Positions 41,978-51,614 are shown, counted from the first letter of the stretch. The stretch: 64,000 nt of DNA from Streptomyces wedmorensis (GCF_000716445.1 NZ_JNWK01000009.1:62001-126000); one strand, 5' to 3'. Translations and numbers: made by a program. The notes: generated by a model not told the origin, from the sequence alone.

Positions 41978-43371
41978 CCACCCTCACCTTCACCCCCGGC
42001 ACCGAGGCCCGGTTCGCCGTCGCCCGGCACGTCGCCGACGCCGTCCTCTTCGAGGGTTACGTCCTCTACCCGTACCGGGCGTCCGCCGCGAAGAACCGGC
42101 TCCGCTGGCAGTTCGGGGTCCTGGTGCCGCCGTCCTGGAGCGCCGCCGCCGAAGAGCACGACTTCCAGCTCACCGAATGCCTCATGGAGCCCAGGACCGG
42201 CGCCGAGCTCGCCGTGGAGGTCCGTTTCCTGCGCGCCCAGCGGCGTACCGTCGAGGAACTGCGCGAGGACGGGACCTTCGCTCCGACCGGTGAACTCCGG
42301 CTGGCCGACCGGGTCCTGGTGGCCTGGGACGAGGGTGTCGAGGAGCGCGTCACCCTCGTCGTCCCCGTCGCCGAACTGCGGGGTGACGGCACCGCCCTGC
42401 CCTTCACCCGTCCCGCCGCCGAGGAGACGGAGGAGGTCACCGACACCGACGGACGCGTCCTCGGCCGACTCGTACGCCGCCGCGAGGAGGTCAGCGGCAC
42501 CCTGCGGATCTCGGCGGACGAACTCGACGGCCCGTACCGCGTCGAGCGCCTCTCGGTCACGGTGGAGAACACCAGCGACTGGGCCGCCGAGCGCGGCACC
42601 GACCGCCACGCGGCACTGCCGTACTCCCTCGTCGCCACCCACACGCTGCTCCGTATCGACGGCGGCTCGTTCCTGTCGATGACCGACCCGCCGGAATGGG
42701 CCAAGGGCGCCGTCGCCGCCTGCCGCAACCTGCACACCTGGCCCGTCCTGGCCGGCGAACCCGGCCGCGACGACCTGATGCTCTCCTCGCCGATCATCCT
42801 GGAGGACCACCCGGCCATCGCTCCCGAGAGCCCCGGCGCCCTCTACGACGCGACCGAGATCGACGAGATCCTCGCCCTGCGCACGGCGGCCCTCACCGAC
42901 GAGGAGAAGCGCGAGGCCAGAGGGACCGACGCCCGCGCGGCGGCGGTGATCGAGCTGGCGGACACCATGCCGCCCGAGGTCCTCGAGCGTCTGCACGGAG
43001 CGGTACGGAGCCTCCAGAGCGTCACCGGCCCCCCGAAGCCGGGCGGAGACATCCTCGAACCGGAGACGCCCTGGTGGGACCCGGGCGGCGACACCGGTGT
43101 CGATCCGGGCAGCGACCACGTCCTCGTCGACGGACGCGCGGTCCGCGCGGGCAGCAGGGTCGTCCTGCGCCCCCGGCTGCGCCGCACGGACGCCCAGGAC
43201 CTGTTCCTCGACGGGCGCAGCGCGCTGGTCGAGGCCGTCCTCCACGACGTCGACGGCGGAGTCCACATCGCGGTGACCGTGGAGGACGACCCGGGCGCCG
43301 ACATCCGCCGCGAACAGGGCCGGTTCCTCTACTTCCAGCCCGACGAGGTCGAAGCCCTGGAGGACATGTGA
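41974..43371 (+). CDS. Unknown 465-aa hydrogenase-operon protein
   Basis: A soluble, acidic protein without signal peptide or membrane segment. Visible pieces include YVLYPYRASAAKNRLRWQFG near the start, a Glu/Asp-rich middle with NTSDW and SYSLVATH-like segments, a loop rich in Pro and Asp around 365-385, and a C-terminal beta domain (VVLRPRLRRTDAQDLFL to RFLYFQPDEVEALEDM). The RTDAQDLFLDGR and DIRREQGRFLYF pieces make it look like a recurring family in such loci. No catalytic motif recognised. Overlaps by 4 bases with the genes on both sides. Confidence 0.75.
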   Translation: MTTLTFTPGTEARFAVARHVADAVLFEGYVLYPYRASAAKNRLRWQFGVLVPPSWSAAAEEHDFQLTECLMEPRTGAELAVEVRFLRAQRRTVEELREDGTFAPTGELRLADRVLVAWDEGVEERVTLVVPVAELRGDGTALPFTRPAAEETEEVTDTDGRVLGRLVRRREEVSGTLRISADELDGPYRVERLSVTVENTSDWAAERGTDRHAALPYSLVATHTLLRIDGGSFLSMTDPPEWAKGAVAACRNLHTWPVLAGEPGRDDLMLSSPIILEDHPAIAPESPGALYDATEIDEILALRTAALTDEEKREARGTDARAAAVIELADTMPPEVLERLHGAVRSLQSVTGPPKPGGDILEPETPWWDPGGDTGVDPGSDHVLVDGRAVRAGSRVVLRPRLRRTDAQDLFLDGRSALVEAVLHDVDGGVHIAVTVEDDPGADIRREQGRFLYFQPDEVEALEDM

Positions 43372-43898
43372 ACGGCCCCGCACCCGTGGCCCCGGCGCCC
43401 GGCACGGCCCGCACCCTCGTGGCCGGGGTGGGCAACATCTTCCTCGGCGACGACGGCTTCGGCGTGGAGACCCTGCGGCGGCTCACCCGCGAGGAACTCC
43501 CCGCCTCCGTCGAGCTGACCGACGTCGGGGTGCGGGGCGTCCACCTCGCCTACGAACTCCTCGACGGCTGGGACACCCTCGTCCTCGTCGACGTCACCGC
43601 CCGCGGCGGCGAACCGGGGACGCTGTACCTGATCGACGCCTCCGCGGGCGGCGACCGCGCAGGCGGTACGGAGCCCGCGCCGCTCGACGGCCACCGGATG
43701 ACGCCTGACGCCGTCCTCGCCCTGCTCGACACCCTGTGCGCGGGAACCGGGGCCGCGCCGCCACGGCGGATCCTCGTCGTCGGCTGCGAACCGGCCTGCC
43801 TCGACGAGGGCATCGGGCTCAGTCCGCAGGTCGCCGCGGCCGTGCCCGAGGCGGTGCGCATGGTGACCGAACTGGTCCGCCAGGAAGCCGTCGTATGA
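43368..43898 (+). CDS. Hydrogenase maturation endopeptidase (HyaD/HybD family)
   Basis: A 176-aa protease of the HybD type. The N-terminal VAGVGNIFLGDDGFG contains the first metal-binding acid, a second acid lies in VDVTAR, and a later histidine is in DGHRMTPD. These enzymes cut the C-terminal extension from the large subunit once Ni is inserted; the large subunit at 38348-40132 has such a tail. GTG start overlaps the previous stop. Confidence 0.9.
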   Translation: MNGPAPVAPAPGTARTLVAGVGNIFLGDDGFGVETLRRLTREELPASVELTDVGVRGVHLAYELLDGWDTLVLVDVTARGGEPGTLYLIDASAGGDRAGGTEPAPLDGHRMTPDAVLALLDTLCAGTGAAPPRRILVVGCEPACLDEGIGLSPQVAAAVPEAVRMVTELVRQEAVV

Positions 43899-44035
43899 AA
43901 ACCGAAACGGAGAGCACCATGCACAGGAACGTCCTCGGCGCCGCAGTCGCCGCCACCGCCGCCTTGGCCGTCGCGGCCGTCGTCGTCGGAGTCCTCCCCG
44001 ACCTCCGGCGCTATCTGCGCATCAGCAGGATGTGA
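43895..44035 (+). CDS. 46-aa single-span membrane protein (DUF6893-like)
   Basis: A very small protein: a charged N-terminus (MKTETESTMHRN), one Ala/Val-rich transmembrane helix (about 13-33) and a basic tail DLRRYLRISRM. The tail motif RRYLR resembles the streptomycete DUF6893 small proteins. ATGA overlap with the endopeptidase gene makes it part of the hydrogenase operon, although a second ATG (43919) could be its start. It may anchor a complex at the membrane; this is inferred only from size and place. Confidence 0.72.
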   Translation: MKTETESTMHRNVLGAAVAATAALAVAAVVVGVLPDLRRYLRISRM

Positions 44036-44170
44036 CGCACCTGCGGATCCGGTGGCGGCGGCTGCACCGAACGGACGACACCGCCGTCCGGTCCCGGCGC
44101 GCCGGGGGTGCCCCCGCCGCTCCCCGTTCTCTAATGGCGCCCGAGACCCCCGCGCCCAGGACGGAGACCG

Positions 44171-44596
44171 ATGCACGAGATGTCCCTCGCGGTCGCCGTC
44201 GTCGACCAGGTCGAGGCCGCGGCGACGTCCCGCGGGGCCGTCGGCGTCAGCAGCATCGAACTGGACGTGGGCGAGCTGGCCGGCGTCGTCGCCGACGCCC
44301 TCGCCTTCTGCTTCGAACTCGCCTGCGCCGGAACCGTCGTCGAGGGCGCCGAGCTGATCACCCGTACCGTCCCGGGCACCGCGCGCTGCGCACCGTGCGC
44401 CGAGGACTGGGCGGTCGGCATGCCGCCCCGGCTGCTCTGTCCCGGCTGCGGCGGCGCCGCCGACGAACTGGTCTCCGGCCGTGAACTCCGTATCCGGGAG
44501 GTCCGCTGGGCCGACCCCGAGGTCCGGGAGGGCCGCCGGGCCGACCCCGAGGCGCCGCGCGAAGAACATCGCCACCCGATCACCGAGGAGAGCTGA
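44171..44596 (+). CDS. hypA: HypA, nickel chaperone for hydrogenase
   Basis: A 141-aa protein with the exact HypA N-terminus MHEMSLA (His2 is the Ni ligand), and a zinc site CAPC ... CPGCGG at about residues 76-101. It hands Ni2+ to the large subunit with HypB. It is ~25 residues longer than usual; the extra tail has a duplicated segment (RWADPEVREGRR / RADPEAPREEHRHP). It starts 135 bases after the small membrane protein, the only sizeable gap in the operon, where a TAATGG near 44132 could be an internal -10 box. Confidence 0.92.
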   Translation: MHEMSLAVAVVDQVEAAATSRGAVGVSSIELDVGELAGVVADALAFCFELACAGTVVEGAELITRTVPGTARCAPCAEDWAVGMPPRLLCPGCGGAADELVSGRELRIREVRWADPEVREGRRADPEAPREEHRHPITEES

Positions 44597-44598
44597 GC

Positions 44599-45294
44599 AT
44601 GTGCCGAGCCGTCGATCTCCAGCGCGCCGTTCTCGCCAAGAACGAGGCCGCGGCACAGATCCTGCGTACCGAACTGAGTGCCCGCGGCACCACCGTGGTC
44701 AACCTGCTCTCCAGCCCCGGCAGCGGGAAGACCGCCCTGCTGGAGCGCGAACTGCGTCTCGCCGGCGAACGGGGCGTCAGCGCCGCCGCGCTCACCGCCG
44801 ACCTCGCCACCGAGAACGACGCCCGCCGCCTGGCCCGCTCGGGCGTCCCCGTCAAGCAAGTGCTCACGGACGGCCTGTGCCATCTGGAGGCCGACATGGT
44901 CGCCCGGCACCTCCACGACTGGCTGCCCGAGTCCACCCGGCTGCTCTTCGTCGAGAACGTCGGCAACCTCGTCTGCCCCGCCGGCTACGACCTCGGAGAG
45001 TCGCTCCGCGTCGTCCTCGCCTCGGTCACCGAAGGGGAGGACAAGCCGCTCAAGTACCCCACCGCGTTCGGCCTCGCGCAGCTGGTGATCGTCACCAAGA
45101 CCGACATGGCCGAGGCCGCGGAGTTCGACGAGGCGGCCTTCCGCGCCAACGTGCAGCAGGTCAACCCCGGTGTCGAGGTCGTCCTCAGCTCGGTGCGCGA
45201 CGGCAAGGGAGCCGGCGCGCTCCTCGACCGGGCCCTCGCCACGGCCGAGGGGAACCGTGTCCACACCCCGGTGATGGCCCGGGCCGGCGCGTGA
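44599..45294 (+). CDS. hypB: HypB, GTPase for nickel insertion
   Basis: A 231-aa SIMIBI-class GTPase. It has the P-loop SSPGSGKT (about 38-45), TADLATENDA, the ENVGNLVCPAGYDLGE switch region and the specificity motif TKTD. The His-rich N-terminus of some HypB proteins is lacking, so it cannot store Ni. It works with HypA to load Ni. It ends in a GTGA overlap with hypF. Confidence 0.93.
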   Translation: MCRAVDLQRAVLAKNEAAAQILRTELSARGTTVVNLLSSPGSGKTALLERELRLAGERGVSAAALTADLATENDARRLARSGVPVKQVLTDGLCHLEADMVARHLHDWLPESTRLLFVENVGNLVCPAGYDLGESLRVVLASVTEGEDKPLKYPTAFGLAQLVIVTKTDMAEAAEFDEAAFRANVQQVNPGVEVVLSSVRDGKGAGALLDRALATAEGNRVHTPVMARAGA

Positions 45295-47744
45295 CCACGG
45301 CGCGGCCCGGACCCGCACCCGCCACGGCCCCGCGGCGCAGCCGTGTGGTCGTCCGCGGTGTCGTGCAGGGCGTGGGCTTCCGGCCCTTCGTCTACGCCCT
45401 CGCCACCGGGCTGCGGCTGTCCGGCCACGTCACCAACACGGCGGACGGCGTCGTCGCGGAGGTCGAGGGAGCTCCCGCGGACGTCGCGTCCTTCTGCGCC
45501 CGCCTCGCGCCCGACGCCCCGCCGCTGGCCCGGGTCGAGTCGGTCGAGGCGGCCGAGGTGGCCGCGAGCGGCGGCAGCGGATTCACGATCGTGCCCTCCC
45601 GCCAGGGCGGCGCCGTCCGCACCCTCGTCCCGCCGGACACCGCCACCTGCGACGACTGCCTCGCGGAGCTCGCCGACCCGGCCGACCGGCGGTACCTGCA
45701 CCCCTTCATCACGTGCACCAACTGCGGCCCCCGGTTCACGATCGTCACGGGACTGCCCTACGACCGGGCCCACACCACCATGGCCGGCTTCCCGATGTGC
45801 CCGGACTGCGCCCGGGAGTACGCGGACCCGGCCGACCGGCGCTTCCACGCGCAGCCCGTCGCCTGCCCCCGCTGCGGCCCGAGGCTACGGCTGGTCACGG
45901 CGCCAGGCGGCCCCGCCTCCCTCGGTACGGACCCGGCTCCCGAGCACGACCGGGGCGAACCCGGCCACGATCCCGGTGCCGACCCGGTCGCCGCCGCGCG
46001 CAGGATGCTCGCCTCCGGCGCGATCCTCGCCGTCAAAGGCCTCGGCGGCTACCACATGGCCTGCGACGCGACGAACCCCGACGCGGTGACCGAACTGCGC
46101 CGCCGCAAGGCGCGCGGTGACAAACCGTTCGCGATGATGGCCGCGGACCTCGCCGACATCGAGTCCCTCGCGCACCTCGGCACGCTCGAACGTGAACTCC
46201 TCACCGGCGGCGTCCGGCCCGTCGTCCTGCTGTGCCGCCGCGACGACGCCCGGCCGCGCCACGGGGCCGCGCCGGCGCGGGCGGTGGCGCCGGGCAGCCC
46301 GGACCTCGGCTTCATGCTCCCGTACACCCCGGTGCACCACCTCCTCCTCGGCCTCGGCTCGGCGGACCGGGAAGGGCCCCGCCTGCTGGTGATGACCAGC
46401 GGCAACCTCGCGGGCGAACCCATCGTCACGGACGACGCGGAGGCGCTGACCAGGCTCGCCGGTCTGGCGGACGCCTGGCTGCTGCACGACCGGCCCATCC
46501 ACGTGCCCTGCGACGACTCCGTCGTCCGCGTCTGCGACGGCGAACAGCTGACGCTGCGCCGCTCCCGCGGCTATGCGCCGCTGCCGGTCGCGCTGCCCGT
46601 CGAGGTCGCCCCCGCCCTCGCGGTCGGAGGGGACCTGAAGAACACCTTCTGCCTCGGCGAAGGACGCCAGGCCTGGCTGTCCGCCCACATCGGCGACATG
46701 GACGACCTCGCCACCCAACTCGCCCTCGCCTCCGCCGAGCGGCAGCTGGAGTCCGTCACGGGCGTACGGCCCGGACTGCTCGCCGCCGACCGCCATCCCG
46801 CCTACCGGTCCACCCGCTGGGCCCGTGAACACGCGGCGGGACGGCCCGTCGTCCCCGTGCAACACCACCACGCGCACGTCGCGGCGGCGATGGCCGAGAA
46901 CGGCCTCGACGGCACGGACCCCGTGATCGGCGTGGCCTTCGACGGCACCGGCTACGGTCTCGACGGCGCCGTGTGGGGAGGTGAGTTCCTGCTCGCGGAC
47001 TACGCAGGGTTCGAGCGGTTCGCGCACCTTGCCTACGTCCCCCTGCCGGGCGGCGACGCGGCCGTACGACGGCCCTACCGTATGGCCCTGTCCCATCTGC
47101 GGGCCGCGGGCCTCGCCGCCGACCGAGCTCTGCCCTGCACGCGAGCCTGTGAGCCCGGGGAACTGTCTGTACTGGAAAGGCAGTTGGCGCGCGAGCTGAA
47201 CTGCGTGCCCACGTCCAGCATGGGGCGCCTGTTCGACGCCGTCTCCTCCCTCGCGGGGATCCGCCATCACGCGGGATACGAGGCACAGGCCGCGATCGAG
47301 CTGGAGGCCGCGGCCCTGCGCGCACCCACCGAGGCCGAGGACGGACGCTACGCCTTCCGGCTCGGCTCGGCGCGGGCCGGTGCCCCGCTCACCGCGGACC
47401 CCGCACCGCTGCTGACGGCGGTGACCGCCGACGTCCTGGCCGGGACCCCGGCAGCCGTCGTCGCGGCGCGGTTCCACCGCGCCGTGGCCCGACTGGTGCG
47501 GACGGTCTGCGCCGCCGCACGCGGCGAGACAGGCGTGGAGACCGTGGCCCTGACCGGGGGAGTGTTCGCCAACACGGTGCTCTCCTCGGCCTGCGCCGAA
47601 GGACTCCGGGAAGACGGCTTCACCGTGCTGCGCCATCGCCTGATCCCGCCGAACGACGGCGGCCTGGCTCTCGGCCAGCTCGTCGTGGCCGCCCGGAGCA
47701 CGGACCGGGCGGCCCCCGGCACCCCACGACGAGAGCGACAGTGA
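45291..47744 (+). CDS. hypF: HypF, carbamoyltransferase of hydrogenase maturation
   Basis: An 817-aa multidomain enzyme. Domains are an acylphosphatase domain (about 20-105, VQGVGFRPFVYALA), two C4 zinc fingers (CDDCLAEL ... CTNCGPRF; CPDCAREY ... CPRCGPRL), a YrdC-like domain (about 235-420, KGLGGYHMACDA), and a Kae1-like carbamoyltransferase domain (QHHHAHVAAAMAENG, GVAFDGTGYG, LTGGVFAN). It transfers carbamoyl from carbamoyl phosphate to the HypE C-terminal cysteine. A low-complexity Gly/Asp/Pro insert of ~25 residues lies before the YrdC part, making it longer than most. Confidence 0.94.
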   Translation: MTTARPGPAPATAPRRSRVVVRGVVQGVGFRPFVYALATGLRLSGHVTNTADGVVAEVEGAPADVASFCARLAPDAPPLARVESVEAAEVAASGGSGFTIVPSRQGGAVRTLVPPDTATCDDCLAELADPADRRYLHPFITCTNCGPRFTIVTGLPYDRAHTTMAGFPMCPDCAREYADPADRRFHAQPVACPRCGPRLRLVTAPGGPASLGTDPAPEHDRGEPGHDPGADPVAAARRMLASGAILAVKGLGGYHMACDATNPDAVTELRRRKARGDKPFAMMAADLADIESLAHLGTLERELLTGGVRPVVLLCRRDDARPRHGAAPARAVAPGSPDLGFMLPYTPVHHLLLGLGSADREGPRLLVMTSGNLAGEPIVTDDAEALTRLAGLADAWLLHDRPIHVPCDDSVVRVCDGEQLTLRRSRGYAPLPVALPVEVAPALAVGGDLKNTFCLGEGRQAWLSAHIGDMDDLATQLALASAERQLESVTGVRPGLLAADRHPAYRSTRWAREHAAGRPVVPVQHHHAHVAAAMAENGLDGTDPVIGVAFDGTGYGLDGAVWGGEFLLADYAGFERFAHLAYVPLPGGDAAVRRPYRMALSHLRAAGLAADRALPCTRACEPGELSVLERQLARELNCVPTSSMGRLFDAVSSLAGIRHHAGYEAQAAIELEAAALRAPTEAEDGRYAFRLGSARAGAPLTADPAPLLTAVTADVLAGTPAAVVAARFHRAVARLVRTVCAAARGETGVETVALTGGVFANTVLSSACAEGLREDGFTVLRHRLIPPNDGGLALGQLVVAARSTDRAAPGTPRRERQ

Positions 47745-47756
47745 GGAGACACACCC

Positions 47757-48074
47757 ATGTGCCTGGCGGTACCCGGAAAAGTGCTGGACGTCGAGGACCG
47801 GGACGGCACCCGGATGGCCACGGTCGACTTCGGCGGCGTGGTCAAGGAGGTGTGCCTGGAGTACCTGCCGGACCTGAAGCCCGGTGAGTACGCCATCGTG
47901 CACGTGGGCTTCGCCCTCCAGAAGCTCGACGAGGAGTCGGCCAGGCGGACGCTGGAGCTGTTCGAGACCCTCGGCCTGCTCCAGGAGGAGTTCGGAGACC
48001 CGTGGGAGGCCGCCGAGGCCGCGGGAAGCGAGTGGCAGGCGCAGGACGGCGTCCACGGAGAGGTGCGGCCGTGA
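47757..48074 (+). CDS. hypC: HypC, Fe(CN)2CO carrier
   Basis: A 105-aa protein with the diagnostic [10 protein letters not shown]-terminus; Cys2 binds the iron unit. HypC and HypD hold Fe while HypE adds cyanides, then HypC takes the finished unit to the large subunit. The C-terminal tail is some 20 residues longer than in E. coli HypC. It lies 12 bases after hypF and its stop overlaps the hypD start. Confidence 0.95.
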   Translation: MCLAVPGKVLDVEDRDGTRMATVDFGGVVKEVCLEYLPDLKPGEYAIVHVGFALQKLDEESARRTLELFETLGLLQEEFGDPWEAAEAAGSEWQAQDGVHGEVRP

Positions 48075-49255
48075 AGTACATCGACGAGTTCCAGGACCCG
48101 GCCCTGGCAGGCCGGCTGCTCGACGAGATCCGTGCGACGGTGACCCGACCCTGGGCCCTGATGGAAGTCTGCGGCGGCCAGACCCACAGCATCATCCGGC
48201 ACGGCATCGACCAGCTCCTGCCTCCCGAGATCGAGCTGATCCACGGCCCGGGCTGTCCGGTCTGCGTCACGCCGCTGGAGATGATCGACAAGGCCCTGGA
48301 GATCGCTTCCCGGCCAGGGGTGATCTTCTGTTCCTTCGGCGACATGCTCCGCGTCCCCGGCACGGGCCGCGACCTGTTCCAGGTCCGCGGGCAGGGCGGC
48401 GACGTCAGGGTGGTCTACTCCCCGCTGGACGCACTGCGGATCGCCGAGCAGAACCCGGACCGGGAGGTGGTCTTCTTCGGCATCGGCTTCGAGACCACGG
48501 CGCCGCCCAACGCGATGACGGTCCATCAGGCCCGCAAGCGGAGCATCCGCAACTTCAGCCTGCTCGTGTCCCACGTCCGCGTCCCCCCGGCGATCGACGC
48601 GATCATGCGGTCCCCGGACTGCCGCGTCCAGGGGTTCCTGGCCGCCGGCCACGTCTGCAGCGTGATGGGCACGGCCGAGTACCCGGAGCTGGCCCAACGC
48701 CACCAGGTGCCGATCGTGGTCACCGGATTCGAGCCGCTGGACATCCTGGAAGGCGTACGCAGGACCGTGCTTCAGCTGGAGCGGGGCGAGCACACGGTCG
48801 AGAACGCCTACCAGCGCGCCGTGACGGCCGAGGGAAATCCGGCGGCACAGGCGATGCTGAGCGATGTCTTCGAGATCACCGACCGGGCCTGGCGCGGCAT
48901 CGGCGTCATCCCGAACAGCGGCTGGCGCCTGTCCGAACGCTACCGTGACCACGACGCCGAGCACCGCTTCTCCGTCGAGGGAATCGACACCCGCGAGCCC
49001 GCCGAGTGCCGCAGCGGCGAAGTCCTCCAAGGCCTGCTGAAACCGAACGAGTGCGAGGCGTTCGGCACCACCTGCACGCCCCGCTCCCCGCTCGGCGCCA
49101 CGATGGTGTCCAGCGAGGGCGCCTGCGCCGCCTACTACCTCTACCGGAGGCTCGACGCGGGAACCCCGGGACAGCGGCCTCCCGCGGCGGCCCGCGCGGC
49201 CTCCGGAACCCCGTCCCCGGTCACCGCCTCTCTGGAGGGCAGCCCCCTTGCCTGA
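48071..49255 (+). CDS. hypD: HypD, Fe-S scaffold of Fe(CN)2CO assembly
   Basis: A 394-aa protein with HypD marks: [10 protein letters not shown] (catalytic Cys), HGPGCPVC, the ferredoxin-thioredoxin-reductase-like middle and C-terminal cluster cysteines ([25 protein letters not shown]). It binds a [4Fe-4S] cluster and reduces and holds the iron with HypC. The last ~30 residues are an Ala/Pro-rich extension. It overlaps hypC by 4 and hypE by 8 bases. Confidence 0.95.
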   Translation: MKYIDEFQDPALAGRLLDEIRATVTRPWALMEVCGGQTHSIIRHGIDQLLPPEIELIHGPGCPVCVTPLEMIDKALEIASRPGVIFCSFGDMLRVPGTGRDLFQVRGQGGDVRVVYSPLDALRIAEQNPDREVVFFGIGFETTAPPNAMTVHQARKRSIRNFSLLVSHVRVPPAIDAIMRSPDCRVQGFLAAGHVCSVMGTAEYPELAQRHQVPIVVTGFEPLDILEGVRRTVLQLERGEHTVENAYQRAVTAEGNPAAQAMLSDVFEITDRAWRGIGVIPNSGWRLSERYRDHDAEHRFSVEGIDTREPAECRSGEVLQGLLKPNECEAFGTTCTPRSPLGATMVSSEGACAAYYLYRRLDAGTPGQRPPAAARAASGTPSPVTASLEGSPLA

Positions 49256-50360
49256 CACCGTGCCCGACACCACCGTCAGCACCACCCCGGCGGTCGACAC
49301 CGCGCAGCCGGTACCCGACATGCTCGCCTGGACCTGCCCCGCGCCGCTGCGCGACCAACCCCGCATCGTCATGGGCCACGGCGGCGGAGGAGCGCTGTCC
49401 GCCGAACTGATCGAGCACGTCTTCGCGCCCGCCTACGGCGGACCGGCCCTCGCACACACCGCCGACGCGGCCGAGATCCGGATCGGCGGCGCCCGCCTGG
49501 CGTTCTCCACGGACTCCTTCGTGGTGCGCCCCCTGTTCTTCCCCGGCGGCAGCATCGGCGACCTCGCCGTCAACGGAACCGTGAACGACCTCGCCATGAG
49601 CGGCGCCCGGGCCGGCCACCTCTCCTGCGGGTTCATCCTGGAGGAAGGCGTCGAGACCGACGTGGTCGCCCGCGTCGCGCAAGCCCTCGGTGAGGCGGCG
49701 CGCGCTGCCGGCGTCCAGGTCGTCACCGGTGACACCAAGGTCGTGGAGGCCGGTCACGGCGACGGCGTCTACATCAACACCTCGGGGGTCGGGCTGATCC
49801 CCGACGGAGTCGACCTGCGTCCGCAGCGGGTGGTGCCAGGAGACGTGGTGATCGTGAGCGGCCCGATCGGAATGCACGGCGTGGCGATCATGAGCGTGCG
49901 GGAGGGCCTCGAATTCGGTGTCGAGATCAACAGCGACTGCGCGCCGCTCGGCGGCCTCGTCGAGGCGATGCTCGCCGTCACGCCGGACCTGCACGTGCTG
50001 CGCGACCCCACGCGCGGGGGCCTGGCCGCCTCGCTGAACGAGATCGCGGCGGCGTCGGGCACGGGCGTCGTCATCCAGGAGCGTGCCGTCCCGGTCCCCG
50101 AAGCCGTCGGCAACGCCTGCGCGGTGCTCGGACTCGACCCCATGTACGTGGCGAACGAGGGCAAGCTCGTGGCCTTCGTCCCGCGTGACCACGCCGACGC
50201 CGTACTGGCCGCGATGCGCGCTCACCCCATGGGCACCGCAGCAGCGGTGATCGGCGAGGCGGTCGAGACCCACCCGGGCATGGTGGTGGCTCGTACCGGA
50301 CTCGGCGGCACCCGCGTCGTGGACATGCCGCTCGGAGAGCAGCTGCCGCGGATCTGCTGA
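49248..50360 (+). CDS. hypE: HypE, thiocarboxamide dehydratase for cyanide ligands
   Basis: A 370-aa PurM/AIRS-fold ATPase. It has [13 protein letters not shown] near the start, [39 protein letters not shown], and the essential C-terminal LPRIC ending with Cys370, which carries the carbamoyl then thiocyanate. TTG 49248 is preferred because GGAGG (49234) stands 9 bases upstream; the next starts (GTG 49260 and later) would shorten a ~25-residue N-terminal extension. It is the last gene of the hydrogenase operon. Confidence 0.94.
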   Translation: MPDTVPDTTVSTTPAVDTAQPVPDMLAWTCPAPLRDQPRIVMGHGGGGALSAELIEHVFAPAYGGPALAHTADAAEIRIGGARLAFSTDSFVVRPLFFPGGSIGDLAVNGTVNDLAMSGARAGHLSCGFILEEGVETDVVARVAQALGEAARAAGVQVVTGDTKVVEAGHGDGVYINTSGVGLIPDGVDLRPQRVVPGDVVIVSGPIGMHGVAIMSVREGLEFGVEINSDCAPLGGLVEAMLAVTPDLHVLRDPTRGGLAASLNEIAAASGTGVVIQERAVPVPEAVGNACAVLGLDPMYVANEGKLVAFVPRDHADAVLAAMRAHPMGTAAAVIGEAVETHPGMVVARTGLGGTRVVDMPLGEQLPRIC

Positions 50361-50362
50361 GC

Positions 50363-50593
50363 TCAGGCCCGGCGGCCGCGTCGCTCACGGGAGGTGTCGA
50401 GGGTCCACGTGTGGGTGCAGTTCGGGCACTGCAGGTGGACCCTGAGGCCGTTGTTCCCGATCAGATAGCGCCAGTGGCTCCGGCAGTTCCGGCGCTCCAG
50501 ACAGGTCGCGCAGTCACGGGCGTCGTCGCAGCCGGGGCACGCTACCCAGGCCCGCCGAGCCGGGTCGGCGTGGGGGTCAAGCGGAAGACGCAC
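50363..50593 (-). CDS. Small cysteine-rich, probable zinc-binding protein
   Basis: A 76-aa protein with CPGCDDARDCATCLERRNC and a later CPNC, giving two to three Cys-x-x-Cys units that resemble a zinc ribbon. Function unknown. GTG 50593 follows GGGGAGG and overlaps the end of the preceding gene by 17 bases, so the two are co-translated. It is convergent with hypE, with only 2 bases between the stops. Confidence 0.7.
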   Translation of the reverse strand: MRLPLDPHADPARRAWVACPGCDDARDCATCLERRNCRSHWRYLIGNNGLRVHLQCPNCTHTWTLDTSRERRGRRA

Positions 50594-50834
50594 GGCCCGG
50601 CACCTCCCCGGGCAGCACACCGGCCGCGACCAGCATCGCGTGAAGCCTCTGCTGCTCCTCGTCCAAGCCCGAGTACAGCAGGGCGTGCGCCGCCTCCTCC
50701 TCACGCAGAACGGCGACGGGGTCCCAGTCGGGCCCCAGGGCGGCCACGACCTCGGCACGCCGACGTGCCTCCTCGACAGTGAGGTCGATGCTGAAGCCGA
50801 CCAGTTCGGAACGAGGACCGGGGCCGTGGCTCAT
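50577..50834 (-). CDS. DUF6400-like small protein
   Basis: An 85-aa acidic helical protein: FSIDLTVEEARRRAEVVAALGPDWDPVAVLREEEAAHALLYSGLD is the core, a pattern I associate with DUF6400. No catalytic motif. It forms a two-gene unit with the downstream Cys-rich protein and stands back to back with the hydrogenase operon's end. Confidence 0.72.
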   Translation of the reverse strand: MSHGPGPRSELVGFSIDLTVEEARRRAEVVAALGPDWDPVAVLREEEAAHALLYSGLDEEQQRLHAMLVAAGVLPGEVPGRASSA

Positions 50835-51107
50835 GGCGGTGCTTTCGGGACGAATCGAACAAGTACGCCACCACGTCTACCAGAGCGCACGGTGCCCACG
50901 GAAGCGCCCGACCTGCCTCCGGGCGGTCCCTGTGGCGCACCTCACGCCGAGGGAGCGACCCTCTGCGCACGGCCCGGTCCGCACGCTCACCGTCGATCGT
51001 GGGCTGTACCGGTCATCGTGCCCGGCCGTTCGGGGGATTCGCGGGCCGCGTCCGTCGCCTCTCCACCCCAGCGCGGGCATCCGTGGGGAAAACGAAGGAG
51101 AGACCTG

Positions 51108-51440
51108 ATGCCGCTCTATCTGTCGAGGTTCAGCTACACGCCGGAGACGTGGGCGAGGCTGATCGGGCACCCCGAGGACCGCGCGGAGGCCGCTCGGTCG
51201 TACATCGAGTCTGTCGGGGGGAAGCTCCACGGCTTCTGGTACGCCTTCGGCACGCATGACGGCTACAACCTGTGGGAAGCTCCGGACAACGTGTCCATGG
51301 CCGCCGTCGCGCTGGCGATCAGCGGAGGCGGTGCACTCAGCTCCTTCGAGACCACCGTTCTCTTGACCGTCGAGGAGACACTGGACGCCCTCCGCAGCGC
51401 CGGACAAGTCCGCTACCGGCCTCCCGGCGCGGAGCGGTGA
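51108..51440 (+). CDS. GYD-domain protein
   Basis: A 110-aa single-domain protein of the GYD family: LSRFSYTPETWARLI at the start, GGKLHGFWYAFGTHDGYNLWEAPD in the middle and EETLDALRSAG near the end. The fold is ferredoxin-like and dimeric in structures; no function is settled. AAGGAGAG stands 8 bases before the ATG. It is a single gene. Confidence 0.85.
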   Translation: MPLYLSRFSYTPETWARLIGHPEDRAEAARSYIESVGGKLHGFWYAFGTHDGYNLWEAPDNVSMAAVALAISGGGALSSFETTVLLTVEETLDALRSAGQVRYRPPGAER

Positions 51441-51614
51441 GCTTCCGTGGCCTCGGGATTCCTGCCATGGACTTCGTGGGCCTCGCGGCAGAAGATGTAC
51501 GCCCCCACCGGTCCGATTCTCGAACACCACCCGCGGAGTGGCGGCGTCCCCCTGTGCATCCACCAGCTCGCACCACTCCTGGTGCAGGGGTGCGCGGGGG
51601 CGGTTCGACCGTCG

